DNA of 8,476 nucleotides. It comes from Bacteroidales bacterium. GTDB lineage: Bacteria > Bacteroidota > Bacteroidia > Bacteroidales > WCHB1-69. Of this stretch, positions 6,124 to 8,476 are shown piece by piece. The translations under genes were made by a program, and so were the position numbers. Below the pieces are notes generated by a model that made no database searches, was not told the origin of the DNA, and worked only from the letters and a program-made list of their open reading frames with translations. How positions within the stretch are numbered: position 1 is the first letter of the stretch; each line of letters starts with the position of its first letter. The stretch is from contig JAISRU010000274.1 in the NCBI GenBank assembly GCA_031273515.1, forward strand, positions 1 through 8,476, given 5' to 3'.

Positions 6124-6645
6124 TTATTCGATTTCTTTGTTTGCGGCGTATACCAGATCATGCAGATAAGGTAATAAAATACTGATATATTTTCCCCATT
6201 TCAAAGGGAAAACATCTTTGACCATCCATAATGCGCCTTCCTGAGTCGACTGTCTGTTTTTGCCGTAGCCTAAGACAAAGTTTTTCATATCCTGATAGAT
6301 GTCGACAAGAAGTTCGCATACGGACTGTGTTTGAGTTTCATTCAAATCCCTGTCGTAGGACTCGAAAAAGTCGATATCCTTTATCTTTTCTTTCAGACGA
6401 AGATAAACTGATTCGTATTGTTCTTCGGTCAGAAACTGTTCACATGCCGAATTATCCTCAATTTCAAATGCAGGGATCATTGTTCCTTTCACATAGAGCA
6501 TCGCAAGAAGTTGTACCAAATATTCAGTAATCTGACTTTCGCTAAAGGCGTCTGTGTTTTCTAAAAAGGTACAATATCGTCCGGCTAAGAAGAGCAAGTC
6601 TTTTGTATTTCTGTCGTCTGTTTTGTCCGTATTTAAATTTTCCAT
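6124..6645 (-). CDS. DUF5063-like conserved protein
   Basis: This 173-residue soluble, probably all-helical acidic protein of unknown function resembles the DUF5063 family of Bacteroidota. Recognisable features are FLAGRYCTFLEN (19-30), VQLLAMLYVKGTMIP (44-58), the acidic EDNSACEQFLTEEQYESVYLRL (63-84), VDIYQDMKNFVLGYG (114-128), and a C-terminal KWGKYISILLPYLHDL (149-164). There is no signal peptide and no membrane segment, so it should be cytoplasmic. No catalytic motif is visible. The ATG at 6643-6645 lies 22 bases after a -7 promoter box, so this is probably the first gene of a DUF5063-wzz-ligase transcript. The 26-base gap to the wzz-like gene holds no visible promoter or terminator. A link to polysaccharide assembly is suggested only by position, since the family is found in many contexts. 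The family assignment is from remembered motif patterns. Confidence 0.75.
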   Translation of the reverse strand: MENLNTDKTDDRNTKDLLFLAGRYCTFLENTDAFSESQITEYLVQLLAMLYVKGTMIPAFEIEDNSACEQFLTEEQYESVYLRLKEKIKDIDFFESYDRDLNETQTQSVCELLVDIYQDMKNFVLGYGKNRQSTQEGALWMVKDVFPLKWGKYISILLPYLHDLVYAANKEIE

Positions 6646-6667
6646 TTATGCTACTGTATTTAAAACT

Positions 6668-6676
6668 GCAAAAGTA
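6668..6676 (-). promoter_or_regulatory. Bacteroidota-type -7 promoter element for the DUF5063-wzz-ligase operon
   Basis: On the minus strand the sequence is TACTTTTGC, identical to the box in front of prs and an exact match to TAnnTTTGY. It ends 22 bases before the ATG at 6645 and lies just past the stop codon of the usp gene. This suggests the three downstream genes have their own promoter. No good -33 TTTG is seen. A 12-bp palindrome lies in the spacer region just upstream. Confidence 0.65.
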
Positions 6677-6682
6677 ATATTG

Positions 6683-6694
6683 TTATGTACATAA
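6683..6694. promoter_or_regulatory. Perfect 12-bp palindrome TTATGTACATAA at the operon promoter
   Basis: The palindrome overlaps the last codons and stop of the usp gene and lies 6 bases upstream of the -7 box at 6668-6676, between the expected -33 and -7 positions. That placement would suit an operator. Its centre is GTAC, as in the 22-bp units of repeats A and B, though the arms differ. About two perfect 12-bp palindromes are expected by chance in a window this size, so the support is weak. Confidence 0.25.
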
Positions 6695-7507
6695 TATATA
6701 TAAATCATCCCGTTGATTGATATACAGATAAGGTATCTCATCCACGTGTTTGATTGTTTTTTTCTCTGTTGTTCCTCCCAAAATATCACCGACGTCCAAA
6801 TAGTTTGTTGTCATGCTTACAATCAGTCCTGCTCCGATTTGTTTGGCAAACAGACGGGCATACAAATCAAGATTCCCGACCGAAGCCTCAACACTGTGCA
6901 ACTGATATTTAACAGACAGATTTTCATACAAACGTTTGGTGTAGGTTATATTTTCGTACAGTTTATAACGCAGGTACTCGTCTTTGTATTGTTTGGACAG
7001 AATATATATTTCCGACTGATAAAATCGATTGAAGTAGGCAGCCCACAGGGATTTTTCTTTTGCATAGATCAAATAGTCAAGCGTAAGGATGATTTTCTGA
7101 CAGGCGTCCTGACGAGGAAGCGTTTTGCCGACCACCAATACAGGAATGCGCATCTTTTTGACAATGCGTAATGCCGACCCATAAGAAAAAAAACTTTCTC
7201 CTTTCGACGATGCTGATAATATCAGCATCATTACTTCCTGTTCTTCTGCGAAAGCATACAAATCTTTTTTGATATTCAGCGTATTGGGATACTGCACAAC
7301 GGGTAACTGCTGCTGTTTGAGTACCTGCAACGCATTGAGAAACGCTGTTCGATAAGGTTTTATTTCTTTGTTTTGCAGAGGGACAATGATTAATTCCGCC
7401 CGAAAAATCATCGCCATTGCCGCAGCATGAGATACGGCGGCGTCTCCGTAAAGACTGAAATCGGTCAGAACCATGATATGTAATCGTTTTTTGTCTGTCT
7501 GCTGCAT
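6683..7507 (-). CDS. Two-domain universal stress protein (UspA family)
   Basis: This 274-residue cytoplasmic protein has two Usp-like domains in tandem, roughly residues 8-128 and 136-268, a form common in Bacteroidota. In domain 1, HIMVLTDFSLYGDAAVSHAA (10-29) is the typical first strand with D16 and the following helix. A segment ending YGSALRIVKKMRIPVLVVG is the typical last helix-strand of the domain. Domain 2 is more divergent, with ILTLDYL as first strand and LIVSMTTNYLD near the end. The glycine-rich nucleotide-binding signature G-x2-G-x9-G-(S/T) is incomplete in both: domain 1 keeps only the last GS, and domain 2 has a GDILGGTT stretch. ATP binding is therefore doubtful. The ATG at 7507 follows the repeat B region. 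The gene ends 6 bases before the next promoter box. The role is probably stress adaptation, but the specific function is unknown. Confidence 0.8.
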   Translation of the reverse strand: MQQTDKKRLHIMVLTDFSLYGDAAVSHAAAMAMIFRAELIIVPLQNKEIKPYRTAFLNALQVLKQQQLPVVQYPNTLNIKKDLYAFAEEQEVMMLILSASSKGESFFSYGSALRIVKKMRIPVLVVGKTLPRQDACQKIILTLDYLIYAKEKSLWAAYFNRFYQSEIYILSKQYKDEYLRYKLYENITYTKRLYENLSVKYQLHSVEASVGNLDLYARLFAKQIGAGLIVSMTTNYLDVGDILGGTTEKKTIKHVDEIPYLYINQRDDLYILCT

Positions 7508-7555
7508 TTTTATCTGATTGTAATTTCCATTTACTTTATTCCTCTTTTTGCGTAT

Positions 7556-7694
7556 AAAAACACTACACCGAAGGCAGGTAAAAAGCCGTACTGCTTTTAC
7601 CTGAAACCTGTACTGCTTTTGTCCAAAACCTGTACTGCTTTTGAGTAAAAGCAGTACGGCTTTTTATGTGTTTGTCATTTTGTTTATATTCAAT
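7556..7694 (-). repeat. Intergenic repeat copy B: four 22-bp GTAC-centred units with flanks
   Basis: This is the second copy of the 140-bp repeat, read on the minus strand and inverted relative to copy A. Its units start, in reading order, at 7664, 7642, 7620 and 7598, again an exact 22-bp period. The outer arms AAAAAGCCGTACTGCTTTT (7665-7647) and 7598-7580 form a perfect 19-bp inverted repeat with a 48-nt centre. Compared with copy A the orientation of both outer units is swapped while the two middle units keep theirs. Weaker similarity continues to GGAATAAAG at 7542-7534. Relative to transcription it has the same placement as copy A: 70 nt after the tsaB stop and ahead of the usp start. No TAnnTTTG promoter box is visible between it and usp. 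Confidence 0.9.
7580..7665 (-). promoter_or_regulatory. Potential long stem-loop in repeat B (19-bp arms, 48-nt loop)
   Basis: The arms at 7647-7665 and 7580-7598 are exact reverse complements. Relative to copy A, an A-T pair is replaced by C-G and a G-C pair by T-A within the stem, while the linkers next to the arms (7643-7646, 7621-7624) are substituted freely. A T run closes the gene-proximal arm, as in copy A. Confidence 0.55.
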
Positions 7695-7764
7695 GCCTTA
7701 CAGAATGCGATATAATCATTCTCTTCTGTGTCGAAATTTATCTTTTAGTCATGTGTGTTTCTTT

Positions 7765-8451
7765 TTACAATCTTTTTGTTTTCGGCAGAACAGCATGAAA
7801 CTCTTTCAGATAAAAGGGTTCAAAATAGGCGGTATCTGCAAAATTCCGGTTGATATATTGTTCGTATGCCAATGCAAGCAGATAGCGGGCAGACGTTTTC
7901 GTTTCTGCAAAGACAGCATTGGGATTATCCGACAGCACAGTCTGGAGTTTAGTCAGGGCATTGCCGGAAAAAACAAGTTTATCTTTTTTCAGGAAGTCCG
8001 AATACGTATTTTCGTACAGCACGACATTGGTAACTTCCTGTATTGTCTGCATATCAGCATCGTAAACAGCGGAATAGACCTCCATTCTGCGTGCATCTAT
8101 CATTGGACAATAGTAATTATAATCAGGATATTGCGTTTTTGCTCCCCATGCCATGCTTTGAAGCGTCGATACGGCAATAAGCGGAATATCAAGCGCATCG
8201 CAAAGTCCTTTTGCCGATGAAACGCCAATCCGCAGTCCGGTATAAGAGCCCGGTCCTGCGCTTACACAGACCGCATCTATTTTCGTTGTCGGGATGTTGG
8301 CTTGTTGCAGTATCTGATCGATAAATACCAATATCTTTTCCGCATGAGTATTTCCCTGTGTATTTTCTATCAGCGCCACGCATGTTGCATCCTTTCCCAA
8401 AGCCACAGAACATATTTCCGTAGAAGTTTCTATTGCCAATAAATATGCCAT
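7765..8451 (-). CDS. tsaB: TsaB, tRNA N6-threonylcarbamoyladenosine (t6A) biosynthesis protein
   Basis: This 228-residue cytoplasmic protein is the non-catalytic partner of TsaD in the TsaB-TsaD-TsaE complex, which puts the t6A modification on A37 of tRNAs reading ANN codons. It has the ASKHA-type fold. The N-terminal strand is LLAIETSTEICSVAL (4-18), and the family signature SAGPGSYTGLRIGVSSAKGL is at 64-83. HAEKILVFIDQIL (36-48) is the conserved dimer-side helix region. STLQSMAW follows at about 99-106. The length matches bacterial TsaB (about 220-230). The start at 8449-8451 gives the expected MAYLLAIETST beginning. The gene ends 257 bases before usp, with repeat B between them, so the two are not tightly coupled. 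An open frame upstream ending TAA directly at the ATG hints that a preceding gene may overlap or abut it. Confidence 0.95.
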   Translation of the reverse strand: MAYLLAIETSTEICSVALGKDATCVALIENTQGNTHAEKILVFIDQILQQANIPTTKIDAVCVSAGPGSYTGLRIGVSSAKGLCDALDIPLIAVSTLQSMAWGAKTQYPDYNYYCPMIDARRMEVYSAVYDADMQTIQEVTNVVLYENTYSDFLKKDKLVFSGNALTKLQTVLSDNPNAVFAETKTSARYLLALAYEQYINRNFADTAYFEPFYLKEFHAVLPKTKRL

Positions 8452-8476
8452 TTATTCTCTTTGATTTGATATGTCA
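8452..8476 (-). other. Possible 3' end of a gene upstream of tsaB
   Basis: On the minus strand one frame reads open from the window edge (DISNQRE) to a TAA that directly abuts the tsaB ATG (TAAATG). Such an arrangement is common in operons, but 25 bases are too few to identify a gene, and no promoter box is seen here. Confidence 0.25.

Noticed and set aside
7666..8220. A 184-codon plus-strand frame across repeat B and tsaB
   Set aside because: Most of it is antisense to tsaB, it begins inside the repeat, and its composition (F, I, C, H-rich) is that of a shadow.

Overview
The window looks like a chromosomal segment of a Bacteroidales-type bacterium (phylum Bacteroidota). The evidence is the set of protein families (a DUF5063-like protein, a two-domain Usp, a short YqaA-type membrane protein, and a LolA-like protein paired with a RetSat/CrtI-like oxidoreductase). 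Several starts are also preceded by the Bacteroidota -7 promoter element TAnnTTTG, and the terminator is built of AATTGAAAAT/TTTTCAA repeats common in that phylum. The genus cannot be fixed from the sequence alone. No rRNA, tRNA, CRISPR array, phage or transposase gene is visible.

Layout from left to right: the 5' end of prs (PRPP synthetase) leaves the window on the minus strand. A divergent intergenic region carries its promoter and the promoter of a plus-strand yqaA-like gene. A 258-base intergenic region follows and holds repeat copy A. Then come two plus-strand genes, an FAD-dependent RetSat/CrtI-like oxidoreductase and a LolA-like periplasmic carrier. They converge on a minus-strand block across a hairpin-forming intergenic region. 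In its direction of transcription (right to left) the minus-strand block reads: tsaB, a 257-base intergenic region with repeat copy B, a two-domain universal stress protein, a DUF5063-like protein with its own promoter, a Wzz-type chain-length determinant, and an O-antigen ligase/polymerase. The last three look like one surface-polysaccharide operon.

The most unusual feature is the pair of about 140-bp intergenic repeats, A at 1065-1204 and B at 7556-7694, in opposite orientations about 6.35 kb apart. Each holds four tandem units with an exact 22-bp period, built around AAAAGC-N-GTAC-N-GCTTTT. The outermost units form a perfect 19-bp inverted repeat around a 48-nt centre. Between the two copies the outer arms differ at two positions per arm, and each change is matched in the opposite arm, so pairing is kept. 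Each copy lies 70-71 nt after the stop codon of the gene before it and 47-51 nt before the start codon of the gene after it. The two copies therefore look like paralogous leader or regulatory modules, and recombination between them would invert the whole 6.3-kb segment while leaving both junctions intact.

The remaining genes are recognisable families. Housekeeping functions are nucleotide precursor supply (prs) and tRNA t6A modification (tsaB). Envelope functions are the polysaccharide chain-length and ligation genes, the YqaA-like membrane protein, and the oxidoreductase-LolA pair, which may belong to a lipid or polyene-type envelope pathway whose other genes are not in this window.
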